From Ascaphus truei (Eukaryota; Chordata; Amphibia; Anura; Ascaphidae): a stretch of DNA of 64,000 bases. Of the stretch, positions 1-9,195 are shown piece by piece. The translations under genes and the position numbers were made by a program. How positions within the stretch are numbered: the stretch's first letter is position 1; each line of letters begins with the position of its first letter. The notes beneath the pieces were generated by a model. It was not told where the DNA came from. It did not search any database and saw only the letters and a program-made list of their open reading frames with translations. The stretch lies in assembly GCA_036426205.1 (NCBI GenBank), contig CM071568.1, positions 216,464,761-216,528,760 on the forward strand, in the 5' to 3' direction.

Positions 1-631
1 CAGTAGGCTGGAACCGTGAATGGAGAGACGCTGAAGCCAGTACACAGAGCGTTAATCTCCTCAGAGAGAGAAAGCACAGCTGAAGACTGATTAAACAGGG
101 GCTGAACTCATCAGTGAAACAAGTGCTTTAAAAAGCAGGAAGTTGCTCACACAAGGTGAGCTTGTTTTTCCCCAGGAGGCTGGAGAGACTTCTCCCGGCT
201 AGGAAGCCCTAGCTGTTGCTCTGGTCCCCCAGACCTGCGAGGAGCTTTGCTGCTGGGACCAGCTGGGACCCCAACCCAGGATAAAGATAAAGATTGCTGC
301 GAGCTGGACACAGCCTGTTCCCCGGAACTGGCGTTCCTGTTTGCTATTGGAGCTGCATTACAGATAAGACTTTATTATGATACTTATTTGTTATACTTTG
401 TAGAGCACATGTTTTGGGCATAACCAGATTAGCTGGCTGCCCTGTTAGTAAGGGCTCAAGAAGTGAGTTAGTTTCCCTAATGGGAATAGGCTTTATTTTC
501 TAGAAAGTAGTTTCTTAAAGGGACAGTGCACCCGTACTTTATTTTGGTTGTGGCTAATAAACCACTACAGTTTAAAGTTTCCCATCGTGTCTAGCATCTT
601 ACTGACCCCGCCGCGAGGCCGTCTTGCCACA
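1..631 (+). mobile_element. LTR-like sequence, 5' part outside the window
   Basis: There is no coding potential. A polyadenylation signal AATAAA lies at 556-561 in a short-R/U5-like context, and the block ends in CCACA just before a (TA)n tract. This resembles the 3' half of a retrotransposon LTR read on the plus strand. The 5' end is outside the window, so neither a TG start nor a target-site duplication can be checked. It could also be another kind of transcribed repeat. Confidence 0.3.
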
Positions 632-690
632 ATATATATATATATAATATTAATATATATATATGAGATATATATAAGATATATAAAACC
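632..690. repeat. (TA)n microsatellite
   Basis: Imperfect alternating TA. The reading frames over it are low-complexity artefacts. Confidence 0.85.
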
Positions 691-880
691 ATTTTCAAAT
701 ATGTATTTATATGTATTTTTGCCATTGGATGTAGCACTGGGCTCTGTTTGGTTTGTTTGTAGTATATATTTGCCATGCCCAGTTAGAACTCCCTTTTTGA
801 CATTTATACACATATATATATATATTCGTGGTAACTTTTGGGCTTAAATGAGGTTCTACTGGATATCGTGTGTTTGTTTT
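691..880 (+). repeat. Dispersed repeat, class unknown (partner near 29040-29230)
   Basis: Phrases such as TTTGCCATTGGATGTA and the stretch after it recur around 2770-2800 and, more diverged, at 29040-29140. The three places look like pieces of one AT-rich dispersed element. No reading frame or terminal structure is visible. Confidence 0.35.
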
Positions 881-1109
881 AACTTTGCTCCAGCGGTCTC
901 GGCAGTTTAAGCTCCTCCCATCCCCTTTCCATATCACAGGTCTATGCATGCAGCGGGATGCGACAGATCTAATACAGGCAGTCTCGTTTTACAAACGCTT
1001 CGCTGTGTTTACAACGAATGGCTTATCCAACGCTGTCAATGATACCTATATCATTTTTACACACCCAAAACGGTTATCCAACGCTTTACGACGCTTTGCA
1101 ACGTTGTTT

Positions 1110-1268
1110 TGTGTGGTGTATATATTATATATATATATATATATACACACGCACACAAAAACAACATGTGAAAAGCGTCATAAGAGCGTATATTATATAA
1201 TATTATACTATATAATTATATTATACTATATAATTTTGTATTTTTATTATGTTATATTATATATAATA
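1110..1268. repeat. (TA)-rich microsatellite
   Basis: Alternating TA with short CACACG interruptions, inside the Tigger-type element. Confidence 0.8.
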
Positions 1269-1436
1269 CAGTATAAACACTATGGGCCTAATGCAGAGAG
1301 CAGCGCTATTTAAAATGGAGAGGGAATAAAAAGAAGCTTTAAAGAGAGTTTTTATTCCCCTCTCCCAATTTTAAATAGCGGCTGCCTCTCTGCACCGTGT
1401 GCGCTCCTGCGGAGGCCCACCCTAGTGTATATACTG
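1269..1436. mobile_element. Fold-back MITE, copy a
   Basis: Almost wholly palindromic. The left end runs CAGTATAAACACTATGGGCC and the right end is the inverse, ending in ACTG. The interior carries the GCAGAGAGCAGCGC motif and its complement around a short AAGCTTT centre. Two further copies follow within 600 bp. The superfamily is not assigned: the CAG...CTG ends would fit hAT, but the AT-rich flanks hide any target duplication. Confidence 0.6.
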
Positions 1437-1565
1437 TTTTATATATATAATTAACTAACTAAATAATAGATTATAATAGTATAATTAGACTACTGATTAT
1501 AGTATAATATTTAGAGATAGACATTAGAATATATTATTTCTGTATGTTATATATATATTCATACA

Positions 1566-1720
1566 CAGTAGAACACTATGGGCCTCATGCAGAGAGCAGC
1601 GCTCTTTAAAATTGGAAATCGAGGGGAATATAAAACCTCTCTAGTAAAGCTTCTTTTTATTCCCATCTCCATTTTAAATGCGGCTGCTCTCGGGCCATGA
1701 GGCCCATAGTGTATATACTG
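1566..1720. mobile_element. Fold-back MITE, copy b
   Basis: Same family as the copy at 1269-1436, with the same inverted ends (CAGTA... and ...TATATACTG) and the GCAGAGAGCAGCGC motif on both arms. It sits in AT-rich DNA within the Tigger-type element. Confidence 0.6.
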
Positions 1721-1826
1721 TATTATAATATAATATACATAATAAATAAAATATAATATTATACTATATAATATTATATTATACTATATAATATATTATT
1801 TATTATGTTATATTATATATATAATA

Positions 1827-2331
1827 CAGTATATACACTATGGGCCTCATGCAGAGAGCAGCGCTATTTAAAATTGGAGAGGGGAATAAAAAGAAGCTTT
1901 AATAGAGAGTTTTTTTCTCCATATGCAGAAAGGTCCGAAAACTGCATTTAGAATCCTTTCTGCATATGGAGAGTTTCAACCAGCGATATGAGCGCTGTTG
2001 AAACGTGTTGAAAAAAAAAACGCGTTTTTTTTTTCTCCCCCACCGGCCGCCGACCTCCAGCTTCGTGCCAATTTTTTTTGGCGGAGGTAAATAGAGAATT
2101 TCTCTCCATGTTATTGGCGCGATCAGCCACTAGATGGCGATCGCGCCTTTCTGAATATGGATATTTTTTCAACAGGGGAGATTTAGGTTCTCGCCGGTAG
2201 AAAGGCGAGTTTAAAAAAAAAAAAAATGGCGCGTTTTCCCTAGCTCGCCATTTTCACCTGTTTTTAGCGCGATTTTCGCGGGAAAATGGCGAGATTTCAA
2301 ATAGCGCTGCTCTCTGCATGAGGCCCTATGT
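1827..2331. mobile_element. Fold-back MITE, copy c, with extended interior
   Basis: The outer arms match copies a and b (CACTATGGGCCTCATGCAGAG at the left, complement at 2300-2331). Here the centre holds about 350 bp more, including homopolymer A and T runs and short internal hairpins (for example TTTCTGCATATGGAGA near 1965 against 1920). The longer form may be closer to the parent, or may carry an insertion. Confidence 0.55.
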
Positions 2332-2527
2332 AATTTATGTGTGTGCTGCATATCTTATTGCCTGCATAAAATATTTGGTGTATTTTAGTGTTAAAAATGC
2401 CTTCAGGAACGGAACCTTTCATTTAAACAGTGTTCCTATGGGAAAACGTGTTTCGCTTTACAACGTTTCGCTATCCAACGCCATTTTGAGTAACGCATTG
2501 TGTCGGATAACCGAGGACTGCCTGTAC

Positions 2528-2805
2528 AGAGTATTCTTCCTAGTATTGTCCAGGTAAATAAGAATTTCAATCAGATTTAGAACCATGCAGCTGATTATGA
2601 CAGATCAATTATGATAATTCTTCCTAGTATTGTACAGGTTATTAAGAATTGTAATCAGTGTTAGGATCTGTGAATTATGGTCATGCATTGGAGGGGCTGA
2701 CAGGCTTACAATGTTTTGGCCAAAGTGTTAAACTAAATGAACCTTTTATTCAAGAGATATATAGGTATTTCACTGTGTATTTTTGCCATTGGATGTATAC
2801 ATACA
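2528..2805 (+). repeat. Dispersed repeat, class unknown (partner 28781-29030)
   Basis: It aligns by eye with 28781-29030. Both have a pair of internal sub-repeats of the type TTCCTRGTATTGTACAGGTT about 90 bp apart, followed by AGTGTTAGG and a TTGGCCAAARTGTTAAACTAAA stretch. It is probably a retroelement segment. No frame longer than about 80 codons is present and none is recognisable. Confidence 0.4.
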
Positions 2806-2813
2806 TACATACA

Positions 2814-3043
2814 CAGCTCAATCCCCTTATAACGCTGTGCTTGGGGTCCAAAGAATCACATCGCGCTATAAGCGGATTGCATTAGAAATAATGTACAATT
2901 GTATGCATTGTACAATAAAGTATTTAAGATACCAATAATCGTGTTGTAAAGTATTCATAAATACAAAAATTGGGAGCCACACTTGAATCGCGTTATAAGC
3001 GGATTCGTGTTGTAACGGATCGCGTTATAATGGGGTTGAGCTG
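2814..3043. mobile_element. MITE with Tigger/pogo-like TIRs
   Basis: The left end CAGCTCAATCCCCTTATAAC and right end GTTATAATGGGGTTGAGCTG are inverted copies with two mismatches, 230 bp apart. Short CGCGYTATAAGCGGATT repeats lie inside both arms. The right flank starts with TA; the left flank is an (ATAC)n run where the TA is not clear. Confidence 0.6.
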
Positions 3044-3056
3044 TATATATATGTTA

Positions 3057-3210
3057 AAAATGGTTTTGAAGCAAAAGGTGACACTGTGTGCCCATTTGCA
3101 TGTCATTTCCCAGAATCCCTTGCTGCAGTGCAAGTGCTGTGTGCTGGGTGATAATGGTGAAAGGCGGGGTTGCAGACCTGCCTAAGACATGCAAATGAGC
3201 ATACAGGAAT
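3057..3210 (+). repeat. Repeat X, left arm of an inverted pair
   Basis: This segment (GCAAAAGGTGACAC, then CATTTCCCAGAATCCCTTGC, then GGTTGCAGACC, then AAGACATGCAAATG) recurs in inverse orientation at 7735-7880. The pair encloses two Penelope-like ends and two LINEs. Confidence 0.6.
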
Positions 3211-3264
3211 ATTTCCATTATATATATATTATATATGTATATATAAATATATAAAACAAACAAA

Positions 3265-3420
3265 TAACTAACGGAAATAGCCGTGTTAGTCCAGTTGCGA
3301 TAGTGCAGAATAAATTTGTTTTTCAGTATTATGTGATACCTTTTTTATTTGGACCAACAATTTATGTCATAGGACAAGCTTTCGAGAGTTCTTCTCTCAT
3401 CCTCAGGTGCAACACTGGTT
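3265..3420 (-). mobile_element. Penelope-like element end (pLTR) with hammerhead-like motif
   Basis: On the minus strand, a CUGAGGA core (3406-3400) is followed by one base, a 5-bp stem GAGAG/CUCUC with loop AAGAA (3398-3384), GAA and the palindrome AGCU (3380-3377). Then come CCTATGACATAAATTG and a terminal AACACGGCTA segment. The same sequence is found at 5871-5900 joined to 7597-7680. The hammerhead-like arrangement is known from Penelope-like retroelement ends, which is the basis of the class call. No protein is encoded here. Confidence 0.5.
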
Positions 3421-3433
3421 TACAAAGGAATCT

Positions 3434-5687
3434 ATTTATTTATTTATAAAATATTTTACCAGGAAGTAATACATTGAGAGTTACCTCTCGTTTTCAAGTA
3501 TGTCCTGGGCACAGAGTAAAACAAATAATACATGGTTACAAGTACAGTTACGTAAATGAACAAGGTATACATTATATACAAGACATTGTGTGCACAGTTA
3601 AAGAAAATATATATTATGAGCGTATGAAACAGTTACAGACCAGATTAAAGTGTGAGACAGCCTTAGATTTGAAAGAACTTAAGCTGGTGGTGGATATGAG
3701 AGTCTCTGGTAGGTTGTTCCAGTTTTGGGGTGCACGGAAGGAGAAGGAGGCTCTGGTAGGTTGTTCCAGTTTTGGGGTGCACGGAAGGAGAAGGAGGTAC
3801 GTCCGGATACTTTGTTGAGTCTTGGGACCATTAATAGTCTTTTGGAGTCTGATCTCAGGTGATAGGTGCTGCATGTGGTAGGGGTGAGGAGCTTGTTCGG
3901 GTTAGCGGGTTAGCTTGCCAAAAGTATTTGAGGGTGAGACAGGAAAGGTGAACTTTGCGCCTAGACACTAGTGATGACCAATCTAGTTCTTTGAGATTTC
4001 GCAGTGATGTGTGTTGTAGTTGCATTGGAGAACAAAACGACAATTTGAATTGTAGAGGGTGTCAAGTTTGCTAAGGTGGGTTGAGGAGCCGAGCCATATA
4101 CTATGTCTCCAGTCAATAATTGGCATAGATCTGCTGTGCAATACGCTTTTGACCAGGGGACTTAGGGAGGATTGTTCTGTAAAGTACCCCTAGTTTGGTG
4201 AAGGTCTTGGTTGTCAGGGTATCAATGTGCATCCCGAATGTTAAGTGGGAGTCAAACCATAAGCAGGTATGTAAAACTAGTGACAGGTGTTAGGGTGGTG
4301 TTAGCGTTTGTTCTAATCAGGAGCTCAGTCACTGGAAGCTTACACAATTTAGTCTTGGTCCCAAATATCATTGTTACAGTCTGTCATGGTTTAAAAACAG
4401 TTTGTTTTGGAAATCCAGTTTTCGTCGTCTCACAAAAAGTCAGACTGCAGTATGTGTGAAGGTCAGAGGGCTATGGCTGTGTGCATACAGGATTGTGTCA
4501 TCTGCATACATGTGTATTGAGGCTTCCTTACAAGGTGTGGGAAGATCATTAATGAAAACTGAGAAGAGTAGGGGCCCCAGAACAGAGCCTTGCGGACACC
4601 ACAGTGTTGATATCCAGGGGGTTGAGTTGGTTGTAGAGCCTGAGATGGACACATGTTGGGATCTTCCTGATAGGTAGGAGTGAAACCAGTTTTAAAGCAT
4701 GTTTCCCTATTCCAGAGCTCTGGAGTTTGTTAAGACGGATAACATGATCAACTGTGTCAAAAGCCTTTGCAAAATCTAGGAATACTGCACCAGTGAGTTG
4801 TCGCCTCGTCCATTCCACACTGGATTCATTTGCAAACTTATGCAGCAGGGTGTTACGGTGGAGTGTTTGGGACGAAACCCAGACGATTGGTTAGGGAAAT
4901 TTGTCTTGGTGTAGATAAAACGCTTAATTGGGAGGGTGGACACATTTTTCCATAACTTTGATAGGATATGGGGAGAATGAGATTGGCTGTAGTTGAGACA
5001 GTGTTTTTGTCCCCACTTTTGAAGTTGGGACAACTCTGGCATGTTTTTCCAGGTCTTAGGGATATTGCTGCGCAGACAGGATAGAGTTGACTATGGAAGC
5101 AATTGGTTTGGCAATGGCTGGCTGGGGCACCAAGTCGTAGGAACCAGATTGTAGATTGTAGTAAGTCGGGTCCACATTGGCTGCTAGTTTTAGTTTGAGG
5201 AGCGTTGTGTAATCTCTCTTCAGATACTGGGCTAAATGAAAATTGGGGCAGTGTTGGGAGGGGTGGGTGGGACGTAGGGATACTCCCAGGATGAGATTCA
5301 TGTTTGGGGTTTGTGCTGCGTTTCGCTAATAAGTTAGTGGCACACCCCACAAAGTAATCATGAATGCATTTGCAATGTCAGTGGGGTTTGTCAGAGTAAT
5401 ATCCCCCTAGTGATATACTTGGTTGTTGATGGTTAGGAGGCTGGAATATATTGTTGATGAACCTTCCAGAAGTTAGCTGGGTTGATGTATTTTGGTGGAG
5501 ATTGTCAGAGTAATATTGTGCTTTTGCATGCCTTGTTTGCCTTTGGCACATGTTCCGCATGCATCTGTAGTGTGAGGAGATCCTGTAGTGCCAGTTACTT
5601 TGGTAGCTTTTCCACAAGGCATCCCTGAACTGGTAGAGTGCTATAAGGTCAGGTGTAACCCATGGAAGGTGGGCCCCCCGTACCCTT
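3434..5687 (-). mobile_element. 5'-truncated LINE, same family as 12525-16610
   Basis: It aligns over its whole length with the 3' half of the LINE at 12525-16610: the same 3' tail (ATTTATTTATTTATAAAATA on the plus strand), 3' UTR and RT region. The RT frame is broken by many small indels and stops; recognisable pieces include FLDFAKAFDTVDH, the MYADDTILYAHSHS active-site region and the upstream RVRGAHLPWVTPDLIALYQF segment. A 47-bp stretch is tandemly duplicated (3704-3750 and 3751-3797). Homology stops at 5687, inside the EN-RT linker, so the copy is 5' truncated. No target-site duplication was found. Confidence 0.85.
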
Positions 5688-5870
5688 ATATGGCTAAAGC
5701 AGAGGTTAGGAAAGCAAAAAAAAAAAAGAAAGAGATTTAGATAAGGAGGGGTGATAAAGGGATGTTTGAAGAAATTGGAAGGGTAATAAAACGGTGACAA
5801 GTAACAGCATGGAGGGGGAGGGGGAAGGGGATGCTGCAGGGGGGGGGGGAGTTGTGGATAACAACATTGG
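5688..5870. other. A-rich and G-rich spacer, unrecognised
   Basis: It holds a poly-A run near 5710-5720 and G runs near 5811-5850 between the truncated LINE and a Penelope-like end. No other feature is seen. Confidence 0.4.
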
Positions 5871-5900
5871 CAGAGAGGAGAACTCTCGAAAGCTTGTCCT
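5871..5900 (+). mobile_element. Penelope-like end, left part, interrupted by CR1
   Basis: This contains AACTCTCGAAAGCTTGTCCT, identical to the minus strand of 3391-3372, and stops where the CR1 tail begins. The continuation (ATGACATAAATTG onward) is found at 7597-7680, on the far side of the CR1. The hammerhead core upstream of the stem is no longer recognisable here. Confidence 0.55.
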
Positions 5901-7596
5901 TACATAGTTACATAGTTACATAGTAGATGAGGTTGAAAAAAGACGTACGTCCATCAAGTTCAACCTATGCTAAATTTAGACAACAGATACTTTATTCTAT
6001 ATCTATACTTACTTATTGATCCAGAGGAAGGCAAACAAAAAACCCCATTAAGGGGAAAAATTAATTCCTTCCTCACTCCAAGAATTGGCAATCGGATTAA
6101 TCCCTGGATCAACATCCTTCCCATGTATACTTATTTGGTATATCCCTGTATACCTTTCCCATCTAAAAAGATGTCCAACCTTTTTTTGAACAAATCTATT
6201 GTATCTGCCATCACAGTCTCCATGGGTAATGAATTCCACATTTTAACTGCCCTTTGTACTGCCCGTGGGATGAATAGTTCTTTTGAAAGCTCGTTGTATT
6301 GTCCCTGAATATATTTGTATATAGTTATCATATCCCCTCTTAGACGCCTCTTTTCTAATGTAAATAAATCTAATTTAGCTAGCCTCTCCTCATAAGTTAG
6401 AATGTCCATCCCCTTTATTAATTTGGTGGCTCTTCTCTGCACTCTCTCTAGTTCCATAATGTCTTTTCTTAGGATTGGTGCGCAAAATTGTACTCCATAT
6501 TCAAGGTGTGGTCTTACTAATGCTTTGTAAAGGGGCATAATTATGTTTACTTCCCTTCCATCCATTGCCTGTTTGATGCAAGATAAGATCTTGTTTGCCT
6601 TTGCAGCTACTGCATGACACTGGGCACTATTGCTAAGCCTGCTGTCTACAAGCACTCCTAAATCCTTCTCCATCAAGGATTCCCCCAATATATCTCCATT
6701 TAATTTGTAAGTCGCCTTTTTATTCTTGCATCCCAAATGCATAACCTTACATTTATCTGTATTAAACCTCATTTGCCATTTACCTGCCCACGTTTCCAGT
6801 CTCTCCAAGTCCTTCTGAAGAGAAATTACATCCTGCTCTGATTCTATTACCTTACACAATTTAGTATCATCAGCAAAGATGGAGACTTTGCTCTCAATCC
6901 CAACCTCAAGGTCATTAATAAACAAGTTAAAAAGCAGGGGTCCCAGTACCGATCCTTGAGGTACTCCACTCACTACTTTAGCCCAACCTGAAAAAGTTCC
7001 ATTTATGACAACCCTCTGTTGTCTGTCCTTTAACCAGTTTTCAATCCAGGTGCATATATTATTACTGAGTCCAATTTTCTTTATTTTGTACACCAACCTC
7101 TTGTGTGAAACCGTATCAAAAGCCTTTGCAAAATCTAAGTAGACCACATCAACTGCATTACCCTTGTCTAAATTCCTACTTACCTCCTCAAAGAAACAAA
7201 TAAGGTTAGTTTGGCAAGATCTATCCTTCATAAATCCATGCTGACTATTACTAATAATTTTGTTTTCCATTAGGTATTCCTGAATATTATCCCGTATTAA
7301 ACCTTCAAGTAGTTTCCCTACTATTGAAGTCAGGCTTACAGGTCTGTAATTCCCCGGGTGTGATCTAGCTCCCTTTTTAAATATAGGCACCACATCTGCT
7401 TTACGCCAATCTTGTGGTACTGAGCCTGTGGAAATGGAGTCCTTGAATATTAAATATAATGGTTTTGCTATTACTGAGCTTAACTCCTTGAGAACTCTTG
7501 GATGTATGCCATCAGGGCCAGGTGCCTTATTAACTTTAATTTTTTCAAGTCGCTTATGAACTTCTTCCTCAGTTAACCAATTGGTCATTAATATGA
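5901..7596 (-). mobile_element. CR1-type LINE, 5' truncated
   Basis: The 3' end is a (TACATAGT)n-type terminal repeat (plus strand 5901-5923) next to AGATGAGGTTGAAAAAAGAC, followed by the RT frame. It is inserted inside a Penelope-like end: the sequence before 5901 (CTTGTCCT) and after 7596 (ATGACATAAATTG) is continuous in the intact copy at 3357-3378. Homology to the CR1 protein begins at TNWLTEEEVHKRLE (about 7585), so most of the element, including the endonuclease, was lost at insertion. Shorter pieces of the same family lie at 33508-33862 and 43559-43905. Confidence 0.85.
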
Positions 7597-7651
7597 CATA
7601 AATTGTTAGTAAAACGAATAAAAAAAGGTATAACCTAATACTGAAGAACAC
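6131..7651 (-). CDS. CR1 LINE reverse transcriptase, long partial frame
   Basis: This is a 506-codon open frame. Residues 1-22 (hydrophobic) are flanking sequence read through; RT homology starts at about residue 24. RT blocks are in order: NKAPGPDGIHPRVLKE (41-56), FKKGARSHPGNYRPVSL (91-107), block A YLDFAKAFDTVSH (171-183), block B GVPQGSVLGPLLFNLFIND (229-247) and the catalytic FADDTK (259-264). The C-terminal CR1 region ends near GKGIQGYTK. No stop interrupts the RT, so this is a young or well-preserved copy, but it lacks the endonuclease and ORF1 and so cannot be autonomous. In life the enzyme would prime reverse transcription from nicked genomic DNA. The start shown is only the first in-frame start, not a native one. 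Confidence 0.88.
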   Translation of the reverse strand: MFFSIRLYLFLFVLLTIYVILMTNWLTEEEVHKRLEKIKVNKAPGPDGIHPRVLKELSSVIAKPLYLIFKDSISTGSVPQDWRKADVVPIFKKGARSHPGNYRPVSLTSIVGKLLEGLIRDNIQEYLMENKIISNSQHGFMKDRSCQTNLICFFEEVSRNLDKGNAVDVVYLDFAKAFDTVSHKRLVYKIKKIGLSNNICTWIENWLKDRQQRVVINGTFSGWAKVVSGVPQGSVLGPLLFNLFINDLEVGIESKVSIFADDTKLCKVIESEQDVISLQKDLERLETWAGKWQMRFNTDKCKVMHLGCKNKKATYKLNGDILGESLMEKDLGVLVDSRLSNSAQCHAVAAKANKILSCIKQAMDGREVNIIMPLYKALVRPHLEYGVQFCAPILRKDIMELERVQRRATKLIKGMDILTYEERLAKLDLFTLEKRRLRGDMITIYKYIQGQYNELSKELFIPRAVQRAVKMWNSLPMETVMADTIDLFKKRLDIFLDGKGIQGYTK

Positions 7652-7690
7652 ATATATATCTATATCACATTTTAAGTTATGGTGGGTGAA
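7597..7690 (+). mobile_element. Penelope-like end, right part
   Basis: ATGACATAAATTGTTAGT, then AAAAAAAGGTAT, then TAATACTGAAGAACA: a diverged version of the minus strand of 3372-3300. Joined to 5871-5900 it makes one Penelope-like end in plus orientation, split by the CR1. Confidence 0.5.
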
Positions 7691-7734
7691 AAAGGCAACA
7701 AATAGCCTTCACCGTTAGCATATAGCCAATAAAG

Positions 7735-7880
7735 AATATCACTTGTGGTCACATTCACATGTCTTAGAGAGGTCTGCAACCCTGCCTTTCAACCATTATC
7801 ACCTAGCATACAGTGCTCCCACTGCAGCAAGGGATTCTGGGAAATGAGCACACGTCACCTTTTGCCTGGCATATCCATTC
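7735..7880 (-). repeat. Repeat X, right arm of an inverted pair
   Basis: The minus strand reads GCAAAAGGTGACGTGTGCTC, then CATTTCCCAGAATCCCTTGC, then GGTTGCAGACCTCTC, then AAGACATG, matching the plus strand of 3073-3195 with about 10-15% difference by eye. Confidence 0.6.
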
Positions 7881-9120
7881 ACATGTAGCCCATTTAAACT
7901 GATGCATCGCCTTTCACACAGCTTTAATTTAAGCACAGCATGGGACTAGCAAAGCACTTACTTGCATCAAATGTATCCAAGACTGCAATAGCACGCAAGG
8001 CCTTTCTGAAGAAATTAACCCATCCACTGCCTGCACCTAACAGGACTTACACTGGTAGGGCCCAGGAAAATAAGTAGCGGCCGGAGGCTATGCTACATAT
8101 ATATCAGTTTAAAAAATAAGTGCTTATTTTCCCATTGCTTTCTTCCTGACGCACGGATGTCATTGAATGATACAGCAGGAAATATGTACCAGCTGAATTT
8201 CGCCATCAGACTGTTTCAATCCAACGTGCCATCTTGCCTTCCTTTTACTTTCATTGCACCAGCTCACAAGTTGTTATTGGAAGACATGTGCAGTTGAGGA
8301 ATAGTTTGTGTGCGCACATGTTAAAATGGTATCAAACTGTGTGTACCGTAGACTCTTTTTACCTATGGCAAAAAGTCTTATGGAGCCTTCCAGGCACCGA
8401 GATCTTCAGCAATTGGAATAACCTTATTAGGGAATCTCTTACTCTTGACAAGGGAAATCATTTTTTTTTAAATGTGCGTCTAGTTATGTTTCCCTGGATC
8501 TCTACATATCACCAAATATAGAGTTTAGCATTAAAATGACGTTTAGAAAACATGAGCTGATTACCGAGTATTATGTACGTAATTATTCCATCACAGCATG
8601 GGAGGGACATTGATAAAATAACGTCCAATATTGGATTATGGTAGTAGATAATTGGAATTGCAATTATAAGCACGATGTTAATTGTAACGCATTGCCGTAA
8701 TTTCCATAGGTATTTAATTTAAGCTTAGAACTAATTATTTTAAGAACTTTAAACAAACTTGATAAACTATTGGTCTGAGCCTCTGAAATAGAATCATATA
8801 AATAGGTGTTACATTAAATAAATACGCCAATAATTCTAATACACCTTTTGGGTGCTTGATCTGCAATGGTAGTTGTACAGTAGCAAGAGTAGAAAGGTTA
8901 AGTGGGGCTGAATGACTGACAACAACTAAAGATATTCTATCAAAGCAGTCAGTCATCCAAAGAAACCTTTTTTTACCAGTGATAGTTTCAGGGAAGAGGG
9001 AATGGGATTCAAAAATGAAAAAGGAAATGAGGAATGTAGATCGGTATAATTAAGATATCCAGCTATACTACCGACAAAAATAAACACATGGTATCATCTA
9101 TAATGTATTCCAGCATAAAG
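7881..9120. other. No recognised feature
   Basis: AT-rich sequence with only short reading frames (up to about 95 codons), none with recognisable motifs. Confidence 0.4.
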
Positions 9121-9121
9121 T

Positions 9122-9193
<72 letters not shown>
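9121..9193. repeat. (CA)n microsatellite
   Basis: About 36 uninterrupted CA units. Confidence 0.98.

Positions 9194-9195
<2 letters not shown>

Larger units (their letters stand above)
975..2524. mobile_element. Tigger-type DNA transposon remnant with TA target duplication, split by MITEs
   Basis: The left end CAGGCAGTCTCG (975) and right end CGAGGACTGCCTG (to 2524) are inverted copies, each flanked by TA (973-974 and 2525-2526). The arms, 975-1110 and 2338-2524, share phrases such as the TATCCAACGC motif read in opposite orientation. This is the layout of a Tc1/mariner-superfamily (Tigger/pogo) non-autonomous element. Its interior has been replaced or expanded by AT-rich DNA and three fold-back MITE copies. 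No transposase frame is seen. Confidence 0.6.

Noticed and set aside
870..1313. 147-codon frame
   Set aside because: It runs through Tigger arms and (TA)n and is low-complexity Ile/Tyr at its end.
9121..9193. Possible CRISPR-like or regulatory repeat
   Set aside because: A plain dinucleotide microsatellite in a vertebrate-type genome.
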